Of a DNA stretch of 6,921 bases, positions 1 through 6,734 are shown piece after piece. Source of the stretch: Kiritimatiellia bacterium (GTDB taxonomy: Bacteria > Verrucomicrobiota > Kiritimatiellia > RFP12 > UBA1067); the NCBI GenBank assembly GCA_017628165.1, contig JAGBZQ010000106.1:1-6921 (forward strand), read 5' to 3'. A program made the translations under genes and the position numbers. The notes under the pieces were generated by a model. It saw only the letters and a program-made list of their open reading frames with translations. It was not told the origin of the DNA and did no database searches. How positions within the stretch are numbered: position 1 is the stretch's first letter; every line of letters begins with the position of its first letter.

Positions 1-609
1 CCAGCGGAGCATCCCCAGTCTGTCAGCATTCAGAGGGTCATGCGGAACGAGATACTCATCCATCTCCGCCACCGTCTTCGGAAGATCACCGTACTTGAGA
101 AGCTGCGCCTTCAAAACCTCCAGCGTAGCGCGCGTATCAGCCTCCGCACCATGCGCCATATCATGCGCCTTGCCGGTGTAGAACTTGACCGCCGCCGTAA
201 GATCGCGCGGCTCTTTACGATGAAAAATGCGCTGAACATCGATATGCTTGCGCTGAGAAGGCTGAAACGCCAGCCCGACGCGGGCAAACTCCTCCTCAAG
301 ACAGGGGATATCGAATCTGTCGGCGTTAAAGCCGGAAAGATCGGCGTCGCGGAAAAATTCAAAAATCTCCTCCGCCTTATCCTTGAATGTAGGACAGTCC
401 TTCACCAGCTCATTGGAAATGCCGTGTATCGCCGTGGTCTCCGGCGGTATCTTCACCTCAGGATTCATGAGCCAGCACTTGCAGATTTCAGTGCCGTCAG
501 GCATAACCTTGATGGCCGCAAGTTCCACAATCCTGTCTTTGCGCGGAGAAAGACCGGTGGATTCGATGTCAAAGACGACTAAAGGACGTTCTAATTTTAG
601 AGATAGCAT
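1..609 (-). CDS. DnaQ-like DEDDh 3'-5' exonuclease (3' end cut by window)
   Basis: Reading from ATG at 609 gives 203 codons with no stop before the window edge, so the C-terminus is missing. The product is a 3'-5' exonuclease of the RNase T/DNA polymerase III epsilon superfamily. The DEDDh motifs are in order: Exo I VFDIESTGL (Asp14, Glu16), Exo II GFNADRFD (Asp100) and Exo III AHGAEAD (His153, Asp158, H-x4-D spacing). These residues bind two metal ions in the family, so the enzyme should be active. The start is placed by the domain: Exo I begins only about a dozen residues in. No Shine-Dalgarno is visible; the ATG lies inside the end of lpxC (13-nt overlap), suggesting translational coupling. 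No polymerase domain is fused in the visible part. It could be a stand-alone proofreading or repair exonuclease or an oligonucleotide-trimming enzyme; substrate cannot be read from sequence. Family assignment is strong, the exact role is unknown. Confidence 0.9.
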   Translation of the reverse strand, partial: MLSLKLERPLVVFDIESTGLSPRKDRIVELAAIKVMPDGTEICKCWLMNPEVKIPPETTAIHGISNELVKDCPTFKDKAEEIFEFFRDADLSGFNADRFDIPCLEEEFARVGLAFQPSQRKHIDVQRIFHRKEPRDLTAAVKFYTGKAHDMAHGAEADTRATLEVLKAQLLKYGDLPKTVAEMDEYLVPHDPLNADRLGMLRW

Positions 610-1625
610 AAAAGGTCGTTGCGATATAGCGAGCGCACGGCGTCGCAGTCCAAGGTGTGTCCGGCACGGTAGCTGACCACGGTGCCTACGAAACGGTGAG
701 AGCCTGTAAGCGCAAGCGCCGCCATAAGATCGAGCGTTGCGCGGTGCCACACGGGCTCAAGAAACTTCCCGTTATGCGGAAAGCGCGGCTCCGTATAGAA
801 CCTGCCAGGTCCATGAATAAGAATATTCTTCTTGTTGTAGCCCCAGTGGCGCGTGGCGGCAAAGAGCTTGCCGACCGTCTTCGCCAAAAGATACTGGCGG
901 TGCGTCGCGTTAGTGCGCGCTAAGCTCGCATAGCGGAATGTCTCAGGGGTCGCGTCAAAGAGTACACGCTGCTCTCCAATAACCGTATTCCATGAAATCG
1001 CACAGTCAATGCGGAGATTGCGCTGAGAGGCCTCGGCAGGCAGAAAAAGGAGGAAATCACCGCGCTTGCCGCCGAACGCCACCGGCTCCTTGACCGTGAC
1101 GAACGTAGCTTCGCCCGCACCCTCCACGATCTTCGCATGCTCCATCGCCTTCACGAGCGGAAGAGACGACTGATCAAAAAGCGGCGGATCTCCGCTGTTG
1201 ACTTTAATAACGAGATCGTCCACACCGAGCCCAAGCTTGAGAGCGATAATATGCTCCACCATCCTCAAGTAGTTATGAGGCGAGCCGGAACGAAGCACAA
1301 GATTGCGCGCGCTCGTCCAGAGATTTGAAATATCCACAAGGGTATCAAGCTGCTCGGGCTGATCCATACGGCGAATCCACCAGCCGGGCCTTGAAGACGG
1401 AGCAAAGGTAATCGTCTGCTTGCGGCTACCCTTGAACGTACCCACACCGGCTACGGACGCCTCACCCGCGAGAGTGAGGCGCTTCATCGAAAAAGGGCAT
1501 GACCGATCTCCAGCCAAGCGCATTTCATCTATCGGCTGCGAACGAAACTTCTCATACGCTGCCGCGATGGCCGCAGTATTCCCGAAGATTGTTTTACCTA
1601 CTGTATATTCTGGCAAATCTAACAT
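597..1625 (-). CDS. lpxC: Divergent LpxC, UDP-3-O-acyl-N-acetylglucosamine deacetylase
   Basis: 342 codons. LpxC is the cytoplasmic zinc deacetylase that commits UDP-3-O-acyl-GlcNAc to lipid A synthesis. The two-domain pattern is recognisable: GVG (60-62) near the start of domain I, MVEHIIAL with Glu124 (catalytic base position) and zinc ligand His125, then LGVDDLVIKVNSGDPP and FDQSS at 150-154 where typical LpxC has MDGSA. In domain II, ART (236-238), His294 with Asp299, and AGH (His323) match the conserved Thr, zinc pair and catalytic His. Departures: zinc pair spaced H-x4-D, usual H-x3-D; Phe64 replaces the usual His of GLHTG; Arg295 replaces Lys; Ala303 replaces the Asp of IGD. About 46 residues precede the usual N-terminus. 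The 1625 ATG is chosen because a promoter sits directly before it; ATG at 1487 (Met47) would give a canonical-length protein but has no well-spaced ribosome site. First gene of a unit with the overlapping exonuclease gene. Activity is inferred, not certain. Confidence 0.85.
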   Translation of the reverse strand: MLDLPEYTVGKTIFGNTAAIAAAYEKFRSQPIDEMRLAGDRSCPFSMKRLTLAGEASVAGVGTFKGSRKQTITFAPSSRPGWWIRRMDQPEQLDTLVDISNLWTSARNLVLRSGSPHNYLRMVEHIIALKLGLGVDDLVIKVNSGDPPLFDQSSLPLVKAMEHAKIVEGAGEATFVTVKEPVAFGGKRGDFLLFLPAEASQRNLRIDCAISWNTVIGEQRVLFDATPETFRYASLARTNATHRQYLLAKTVGKLFAATRHWGYNKKNILIHGPGRFYTEPRFPHNGKFLEPVWHRATLDLMAALALTGSHRFVGTVVSYRAGHTLDCDAVRSLYRNDLLCYL

Positions 1626-1631
1626 GCAGAC

Positions 1632-1659
1632 AGTATATCATATTTGCTGACATTGTTCA
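1632..1659 (-). promoter_or_regulatory. Extended -10 promoter for lpxC, predicted leaderless
   Basis: On the minus strand a -35-like TGAACA (1659-1654, four of six consensus bases) is followed after 16 bp by TATACT (1637-1632), preceded by TG one base upstream, i.e. the extended -10 form TGATATACT. Only six bases (GTCTGC) separate the -10 from the lpxC ATG, so the expected transcription start falls on or next to the A of ATG. No Shine-Dalgarno is present there, which fits a leaderless mRNA. This is inferred from sigma-70-type consensus only. Confidence 0.6.
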
Positions 1660-1662
1660 TCC

Positions 1663-1683
1663 GCGCATCTACGGGGGATGCGC
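1663..1683 (-). terminator. GC-rich stem-loop after the BatA-like gene
   Basis: A perfect 7-bp stem (GCGCATC at 1683-1677 with GATGCGC at 1669-1663 on the minus strand) closes a 7-nt loop. It starts three bases after the stop codon of the VWA gene and ends just before the lpxC -35. There is no U-tract, so it is not a classic intrinsic terminator; it may be a pausing or 3'-end-protecting hairpin, or a regulatory element of the lpxC promoter. Confidence 0.45.
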
Positions 1684-1686
1684 CGC

Positions 1687-2715
1687 TCACACCAATCTTC
1701 TGGCGCCAAGCATCGAAAGGCAAAGAGCCACGAGGAAAAGAGCCGTGCCGCCTGAAAGGAAATGCGGAAAATACTCATCCCAGCGATTCCACTCCATAGC
1801 CTCGATAGACGTAGTCTCAAGCTGATCAATCTCGGCAAGAGCCGCCTCCAAGGCCTCCTTGTCGTTCACTCCGAAATACATGCCGTCCGTCTTGGCGGCG
1901 ATCTCCTTAAGCTGCGCCTCATCAAATCCCGTCTGGCTGTTCCTGATAATCTCACGGCCGTACATATCCACAAAAAGACGCGGCGCGATGCGTGATGAGG
2001 TTCCCACACCGATGGTGTAAACCTTGATTCCCATCTTGGCGGCGCTATCCGCTGCCACAGAAGGCTCTACAGCCCCTTCTCGCTCACCTATATTGCTCAT
2101 ACCGTCTGAGAGAAGAATCACTATCTTCGACTTGAGCTTTGCATCCTTCAGGCGAAGAAGCGCCACGGACAGCCCGTCGCCCACAGCCGTCTCCGCCTCA
2201 CCGTCACCCATAGGAATCTCTACGCCTTCAAGAACCTTGAGAAGAGACTCGTGATCCGCCGTCAATGGCGAGCGAGCAGACGCATACGTTCCAAATGTCA
2301 CAAGCCCTATCAAATCGTCAGGGCGGCGCGCTACAAAATCAGCAAAGACACGCTTGACGAATGCGAGGCGCGTAGTGTCCTTGGAATACTTCATACCTTC
2401 GGGAGTCAGATCCAACGTGCTCATAGAGCCGGAAACGTCAGCCACCATCGCAATCGCAATAGAGTCTACGTTCTTCCTGTTCTTCCCCAAAGGAATGCGC
2501 GGACGCGAAGATGCCACGACAAGAAGCGCAAGCGCCGCGAGCGTCAGCCAAGGCGCGAGAGATGCGGCATAATAACGCCATGTGGTCCGAACCTTACCGA
2601 TGCGGGCAACCGCCGAAAATTTAAACCCTGTCCCGCGCGAGGCTCTGAGCATTCTCCAGGCGGCATAAAAGAGCGGAAGAAATAGCGCCAGGGCATATGG
2701 ATACGCAAAAGACAT
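1687..2715 (-). CDS. Membrane VWA-domain protein, BatA type
   Basis: 342 codons from ATG 2715. A Bat-type inner-membrane protein (numbering from this ATG): two hydrophobic segments (about 4-19 and 52-69), a VWA domain from about 84 to 295, and a C-terminal transmembrane segment (about 320-337). The metal-ion-dependent adhesion site is intact: DVSGS (Asp93, Ser95, Ser97), Thr152 in SPLTAD and Asp204 in LLSDG, so divalent metal binding is expected. BatA-family proteins are thought to be clients or partners of the co-encoded MoxR ATPase. Start choice: GGAGGA at 2726-2721 lies 5 nt before ATG 2715, whose A is shared with the upstream TGA stop; the alternative GTG at 2718 would be too close to that site. 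Last gene of the Bat-like block. A second VWA gene (BatB) and a TPR gene (BatC), which often follow, are absent. Family call firm; cellular role not demonstrable here. Confidence 0.9.
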   Translation of the reverse strand: MSFAYPYALALFLPLFYAAWRMLRASRGTGFKFSAVARIGKVRTTWRYYAASLAPWLTLAALALLVVASSRPRIPLGKNRKNVDSIAIAMVADVSGSMSTLDLTPEGMKYSKDTTRLAFVKRVFADFVARRPDDLIGLVTFGTYASARSPLTADHESLLKVLEGVEIPMGDGEAETAVGDGLSVALLRLKDAKLKSKIVILLSDGMSNIGEREGAVEPSVAADSAAKMGIKVYTIGVGTSSRIAPRLFVDMYGREIIRNSQTGFDEAQLKEIAAKTDGMYFGVNDKEALEAALAEIDQLETTSIEAMEWNRWDEYFPHFLSGGTALFLVALCLSMLGARRLV

Positions 2716-3629
2716 CACACTCCTCCATTCCGCCGCAAACGCGATCTTACGAACTTATCGTCAGAGGCAATGTAGGCCCGTGCACTTTCCGTAGCGCCAT
2801 CGGCCGTCTCTGCGGTGGCCTCAACTCCCGCAAACTTAACCATATCGGCCTTGTTGAGAAAGTCCATCAGAGCATCTATGGCCTCCTTCGGGAAATCGTC
2901 GGACGCTCGCACAGCGGCAAAAAACTCTTCTGTGGTAAGATGAGGAGCCTTGATGCCGTGCTGCCTGCGAACATATCGGCGGACAACCATAGTAAGCTCA
3001 ACATAAAAATCCTTGAACTTGCCGCGTCCAGGAAGCCCCTTCCGTACGAGCCTATCAAGCTCCACCCATGCACGCTCCACAGGGCTCATCCTGTGCTCGC
3101 GCCATTTTGAAGAAATAAACTTGACAAGGCGATAGAGCCCCGCAAGAGCCGCTGCGAAAGCGGCAAGCAGAGCAAAAAACCACCCGACAAGCCTCCAACT
3201 GAGCGGAGGAAAATCCTTTTCAGGATCAATCTCCATTGCCCCTTGAACGCTTTGGCGCTCCGCCGGCGGCTTGAAATAGATTGGTCCTGCCACAAACCCC
3301 TGAGAGCCCTTCACCTCGACGGCGAAGGGAGCTACCTTGTAATCCTTTGCGCACGGCTCGGGAACAAGCCTCCACCGAATCGACTGCGAGCGCGTCCCGT
3401 CTTTCGCCACTTCTGGCTCGTCGGCAAACTCCTCCGCGAGGGAAAAGCCGCGCACACGGGGGCGAAGGTCAATCTGCTCAACCTCAATTCCCTTGGAGGA
3501 AACTATCCTCATGTCAAGAAAAACACTCCTGCCGGGATCGATGGTATCGCGGTCGGCTTCGACCGTAAGCCTTACGCCGAAATTCTCCACGTTCAAAAGT
3601 GAAACAGCAAGAAGAACCGAACAAAGCAT
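2715..3629 (-). CDS. BatD/DUF4381-like membrane protein of the MoxR-VWA cluster
   Basis: 304 codons. Layout: a hydrophobic N-terminus that may be a signal peptide (residues 1-12, unusual in having no Lys or Arg), an extracytoplasmic beta-rich region about 20-125 (DPGRSVFLDMRI resembles the start of the BatD Ig-like module), a transmembrane helix about 146-168, and a cytoplasmic helical tail. The tail carries the recognisable pattern: MSPVERAWVELDRL (181-194), KFKDFYVELTMVVRRYVRR (204-222), a TTEEF stretch (232-236) and FLNKADMVKFAG (257-268), typical of the short BatD-like/DUF4381 proteins encoded between DUF58 and VWA genes. It probably tethers or recruits VWA partners at the membrane; that is inference. 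It starts 5 nt after the DUF58 stop, with GAAGG (3642-3638) 8 nt upstream, and shares one base with the next start. No in-frame ATG or GTG lies between ATG 3629 and the stop at 3662. It is shorter than a full multi-domain BatD. Confidence 0.78.
   Translation of the reverse strand: MLCSVLLAVSLLNVENFGVRLTVEADRDTIDPGRSVFLDMRIVSSKGIEVEQIDLRPRVRGFSLAEEFADEPEVAKDGTRSQSIRWRLVPEPCAKDYKVAPFAVEVKGSQGFVAGPIYFKPPAERQSVQGAMEIDPEKDFPPLSWRLVGWFFALLAAFAAALAGLYRLVKFISSKWREHRMSPVERAWVELDRLVRKGLPGRGKFKDFYVELTMVVRRYVRRQHGIKAPHLTTEEFFAAVRASDDFPKEAIDALMDFLNKADMVKFAGVEATAETADGATESARAYIASDDKFVRSRLRRNGGV
2721..2726 (-). promoter_or_regulatory. Shine-Dalgarno GGAGGA deciding the BatA start
   Basis: GGAGGA within the last codons of the BatD-like gene, 5 nt before ATG 2715 and only 2 nt before GTG 2718. 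It favours the ATG and a one-base TGATG stop/start overlap, implying translational coupling. Confidence 0.75.
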
Positions 3630-3634
3630 ACACC

Positions 3635-4546
3635 TTACCTTCTCTTTCTCGCACGCCGCTTAAAAAGGCTCCTTACGTCATCAACGTAGGGTCTGTCTGT
3701 TGAAAGCCCAAGGACATCAATTCCGGAGCGGCGGAAGAACCGCTCCCATCCACCGGCCTCCTCCGCGGCGGCGGCCGCAAATTCGCGGCGAACATCTGCG
3801 CTTGACGTGTCCACGAAAACAACTTCGCCGCTCTCCGGATCCTCGAGCTCCACGAGACCAACATCCGGGATCGCGCATTCGGCAGGATCGGAAACTTTTA
3901 CCGCCACTAAATCATGGCGGCGCGCCATCGCGCGCATCATACGCTCAACGGTTTCACGCGAATCAGCAGAAACATTCGGAAAAATAAAGTCGCTGACAAG
4001 GAAAACGACGGCTCGCCTTTTCCTGACGCCGTCAAGAAAGCGGATTGCGCCAGCAACATCCGTCCCGCCCTCTGCGCCGTCTCCCGCAGCAAGAACTTCG
4101 CGAACAAGCCGCATCACGCTATCGCGCCCTTTTCGCGGGGGGATGTACTTGACGATTTTGTCTGAAAAGAGAATAAGCCCCACCTTGTCTTGATTGCGAA
4201 TTGCCGTGAGAGCCAAGAGGGATGTCACCTCTGCAGCAAGCTCTGCCTTTGTGCGCTCAGAGCTTCCGTAGCTCTGTGAACCTGAAACATCCACAAGAAA
4301 AAGAATCGTAAGCTCGCGCTCTTCACTGAAACGCTTGATGTAAGGGACACCCGTACGGGCAGTCACATTCCAATCAATCGAACGAACATCATCTCCGATC
4401 TCGTATGGCCTTACCTCGTCGAACTCAACACCCTGTCCTTTGAACGTGGAATGGTAATTGCCGCTCAGCTCGTCATCGACAAGCCGATCGGTAAGGACGC
4501 GAATCCTCCCGACCTTGGCCATCAATTCTTTTATGTCCAGCGCCAT
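3635..4546 (-). CDS. DUF58 family protein with VWA-like domain
   Basis: 303 codons, no transmembrane segment, so cytoplasmic. The DUF58 signature is at 36-76: FKGQGVEFDEVRPYEIGDD, then RSIDWN and IKRFSEER. It leads into a VWA-like fold with DVSGS (Asp86, Ser88, Ser90), Thr162 in GGTD and Asp186 in LVSDF, so a metal site is expected. The C-terminus is strongly basic (KRRARKRR). DUF58 proteins are almost always encoded next to MoxR ATPases and are thought to be their adaptor or substrate; biochemical function is poorly known. It begins one base after the MoxR stop (TAAT then ATG) with no visible Shine-Dalgarno, so translation is probably coupled to MoxR. This is the short soluble DUF58 class seen in Bat-type clusters, not the longer membrane-anchored class. 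Identification is secure; role is inferred from family context. Confidence 0.92.
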   Translation of the reverse strand: MALDIKELMAKVGRIRVLTDRLVDDELSGNYHSTFKGQGVEFDEVRPYEIGDDVRSIDWNVTARTGVPYIKRFSEERELTILFLVDVSGSQSYGSSERTKAELAAEVTSLLALTAIRNQDKVGLILFSDKIVKYIPPRKGRDSVMRLVREVLAAGDGAEGGTDVAGAIRFLDGVRKRRAVVFLVSDFIFPNVSADSRETVERMMRAMARRHDLVAVKVSDPAECAIPDVGLVELEDPESGEVVFVDTSSADVRREFAAAAAEEAGGWERFFRRSGIDVLGLSTDRPYVDDVRSLFKRRARKRR

Positions 4547-4547
4547 A

Positions 4548-5510
4548 TTACGGAACGGGAACTTCGTCGAGAATCTTATCGATAATCTTATCGGAAGTAA
4601 TATTCTCAGCCTCGGCCTCGTATGTCAGAAGAATTCTGTGGCGAAGAACATCGTGCACCACTTCCTTCACATCCTGCGGAGTGGCATACGGGCGGCCCTT
4701 AAGAAGAGCATTGCCGCGCGCAGCAAGATTGAGCGCCAAAGTAGCGCGCGGGCTTGCTCCGTTTTGGATATATGGATCTTTTTCACGCGTCTTGAATACG
4801 ATGGCGAGAATGTAGTCGCCCACCTTCTCGTCGCAATAAATCATTGAAAGTGACTCGCGAAGAGCTGCTATATCCTCACGAGAAACTACTTGAGTGGCTT
4901 TGGGCTTATCAGCCGATTCGGCAAAACGCTGCATAATGCGCCTCTCATCCGCCATCGTGGGCGGCTCTACGAGACACTTAAACATAAAGCGGTCCACCTG
5001 CGCTTCGGGCAGAGGATATGTCCCCTCCTGCTCTATGGGATTTTGCGTTGCAAGAACAAGAAACGGCTCGGGGAGCTGATATGTTTCGTCGCCAATCGTC
5101 ACCTGACGCTCCTGCATGGCCTCTAAAAGAGCGGACTGCACCTTGGCGGGAGCGCGGTTGATTTCATCGGCCAAAAGAAGGTTTGTAAAAACAGGACCTT
5201 TCTTCGGCGTAAACTCGCCGGTCTTGGGCGAATAGACGAGCGTGCCTACAACATCAGCAGGCAAGAGATCCGGCGTAAAGGAAATGCGCTTGAAATCAAC
5301 GCCAAGGGCCTTGGCGAGCGTATTGCAGGAAAGTGTCTTGGCAAGGCCAGGAACGCCTTCAAGAAGAATATGCCCATCCGTGACCAGCGCCAAAAGAAGG
5401 CGATCCACAAGCTTCTCCTGCCCTACGATAACGCGGGAAACCTCATCCCTGATCCGAATAACGAGTTCCTTCTGTGATGCTATTCTGGCTGTCGCGTCTT
5501 TGAGATCCAT
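4548..5510 (-). CDS. MoxR-family AAA+ ATPase
   Basis: 320 codons, a usual length for the family. All nucleotide-binding elements are present: Walker A GVPGLAKT (53-60), Walker B LLLADEIN (111-118), sensor 1 LATQNP (153-158), the family stretch EGTYPLPEAQVDRF (162-175), and sensor 2 in GASPRATL (251-258). The C-terminal helical lid runs from about 220 to 315. MoxR proteins form ATP-driven oligomeric rings that act like chaperones on VWA-domain partners, in keeping with the DUF58 and BatA-like genes directly downstream. The start at 5510 is supported by a good AAGGAGA site 6 nt upstream. The 43-nt gap to the symporter gene contains no convincing promoter or terminator, so the gene may be read from the symporter promoter as well as from a weak local one. 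It is the first gene of the Bat-like block. Confidence 0.95.
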   Translation of the reverse strand: MDLKDATARIASQKELVIRIRDEVSRVIVGQEKLVDRLLLALVTDGHILLEGVPGLAKTLSCNTLAKALGVDFKRISFTPDLLPADVVGTLVYSPKTGEFTPKKGPVFTNLLLADEINRAPAKVQSALLEAMQERQVTIGDETYQLPEPFLVLATQNPIEQEGTYPLPEAQVDRFMFKCLVEPPTMADERRIMQRFAESADKPKATQVVSREDIAALRESLSMIYCDEKVGDYILAIVFKTREKDPYIQNGASPRATLALNLAARGNALLKGRPYATPQDVKEVVHDVLRHRILLTYEAEAENITSDKIIDKILDEVPVP

Positions 5511-5553
5511 TGCAAGTCTCCTTTTAATTTCAAGTCTTATAGAATAAAGCTTA
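5511..5553 (-). promoter_or_regulatory. Leader of the moxR block with Shine-Dalgarno AAGGAGA
   Basis: AAGGAGA at 5523-5517 sits 6 nt before the MoxR ATG and is the best ribosome site among the operon-leading genes here. The remaining AT-rich sequence follows a tandem TAA TAA stop of the symporter. TATAAG is visible but has no matching -35 at 16-18 bp, and a 21-nt AT-rich inverted repeat (5532-5552) is imperfect. I would not call an independent promoter. Confidence 0.5.
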
Positions 5554-6726
5554 TTATTTTTCCCGCTTTGAAGATCCGAATATCTTGTCTACAATAATCG
5601 CAATTGCGCCGTCACCCGTGATATTACAGGCCGTTCCAATGGAATCAGTAGTAAGATATAGCGCAATCATAAGCGCAATTTGCGTCTGATCAAATCCAAG
5701 CATAGATTCAAGAAGTCCGATTGCCGCCATCACAGCTCCACCGGGAACTCCGGGTGCTGCGATCATCATAATGCCCACGAGTACGATAAAGCCAGTGAAA
5801 GTGGCAAGGCTCACGTCAGCGCCGCGACCAGCGGCAAGAAGAAGTGCAACTGCACAGGAAACGATCTTGACGGTTGAACCTGCAAGGTGGACGGTTGCGC
5901 AGAGAGGAATGGTGAAATCTGCGATTTCCCTGCTCACTCCGTTGGCAAGCGTCTGAGCGCGTGTAACAGGAATGGTGGCAGCCGAGGAAGAGGTGCCGAG
6001 CGCCGTGATATATGCAGGATACATCTTGAGCATTGCCTTGAAAGGATTCCTGCGAGCGATTATACCTGCGATGCAGAACAGAACAAAGATCACAACAAGG
6101 GTTAAAAGCGAAAATACAGCTATGATGACGGCAAAATCGGCAAGAATGCGCTTCGCGTTTCCAGAAGCCGTCATCTCAAGAAAAATTCCGAAGATAAACA
6201 AAGGCAAAAGCGGCAGAAGCGAATAGGCAATCGACTTCTCCACAACAGATCTGAACTCTATAAAAATGCGCTTTAGAGAGTCCGAATTTGTAAACACCAT
6301 GCCAAGACCGACCAAGAACGAAAACACAAGAGCCGTCATCACATCCATAAGCGGTGGGATCGCGATCTTGAAATACGGAGCGAATTTACCGGAGATCTCC
6401 AATGCGTCGATATCCGCTACCGGATTTACAATTGACGGGAATGCGGCCGCCGAAACAAAATAACCAAGAAATCCGGAAAATAGCGTGGAGCAGTATGATA
6501 GGGCCACCGTGACCAAAAGAAGCTTCCCGGCACCACGCCCTGTCTCCGCTATCGCAGGAGCAACGAGCCCCAGAATAATCAACGGCACCATGAACTTAAT
6601 AAACTGGCCGATAATTTCAACTACAGTATTCACACCGCGCACAAACGGTGCCGAGACGAACATGCCGAGGATAATTCCGAGGACAATAGCTAAGACTATG
6701 CGTGGAAGGAGACCTATTTTTTTCAT
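5554..6726 (-). CDS. DAACS-family dicarboxylate/amino acid:cation symporter
   Basis: 390 codons, almost entirely hydrophobic, with the repeated membrane segments and two re-entrant hairpins of the GltP/GltPh/SstT superfamily. Signatures: serine-rich hairpin 1 motif ALGTSSSAATIPVT (242-255), hairpin 2 PGVPGGAVMAA (325-335) and the last helix TDSIGTACNITGD (360-372). The protein moves an amino acid or dicarboxylate inward with Na+ or H+. Two changes bear on specificity. The usual NMDGT of helix 7 reads HLAGS (280-284), losing the Asn and the Asp that help bind sodium. The helix-8 position that is Arg397 in GltPh, which holds the substrate's side-chain carboxylate, is Gly364, while the Asp that binds the substrate amino group (Asp361) and the sodium-site Asn368 and Asp372 are kept. 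This argues against aspartate or glutamate as main substrate and for a neutral or other amino acid. It has its own promoter, no clear Shine-Dalgarno apart from GGGG close to the ATG, and ends with TAA TAA. Confidence 0.92.
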   Translation of the reverse strand: MKKIGLLPRIVLAIVLGIILGMFVSAPFVRGVNTVVEIIGQFIKFMVPLIILGLVAPAIAETGRGAGKLLLVTVALSYCSTLFSGFLGYFVSAAAFPSIVNPVADIDALEISGKFAPYFKIAIPPLMDVMTALVFSFLVGLGMVFTNSDSLKRIFIEFRSVVEKSIAYSLLPLLPLFIFGIFLEMTASGNAKRILADFAVIIAVFSLLTLVVIFVLFCIAGIIARRNPFKAMLKMYPAYITALGTSSSAATIPVTRAQTLANGVSREIADFTIPLCATVHLAGSTVKIVSCAVALLLAAGRGADVSLATFTGFIVLVGIMMIAAPGVPGGAVMAAIGLLESMLGFDQTQIALMIALYLTTDSIGTACNITGDGAIAIIVDKIFGSSKREK

Positions 6727-6734
6727 ACCCCATA

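Noticed and set aside
40..582. 180-codon open frame on the plus strand
   Set aside because: It is antisense to the exonuclease gene, whose catalytic motifs are all intact; its translation is rich in Arg/Leu/His and shows no family pattern.
2251..2685. 144-codon open frame on the plus strand opposite the VWA gene
   Set aside because: Very basic, low-complexity-like translation, and the opposite strand encodes an intact MIDAS-containing VWA protein.
2716..2718. GTG at 2718 as start of the BatA-like gene
   Set aside because: The GGAGGA site would be only 2 nt away; ATG 2715 has 5-nt spacing and a TGATG coupling junction.
3241..3602. Overlapping plus-strand open frames opposite the BatD-like gene
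   Set aside because: They arise from the GC-biased third positions of the minus-strand gene; no start context or domain supports them.
5532..5552. AT-rich inverted repeat between the symporter and moxR as a terminator
   Set aside because: The stem has an internal mismatch and a G-U pair, is AT-rich and has no U-run after it; it would not be a stable terminator.
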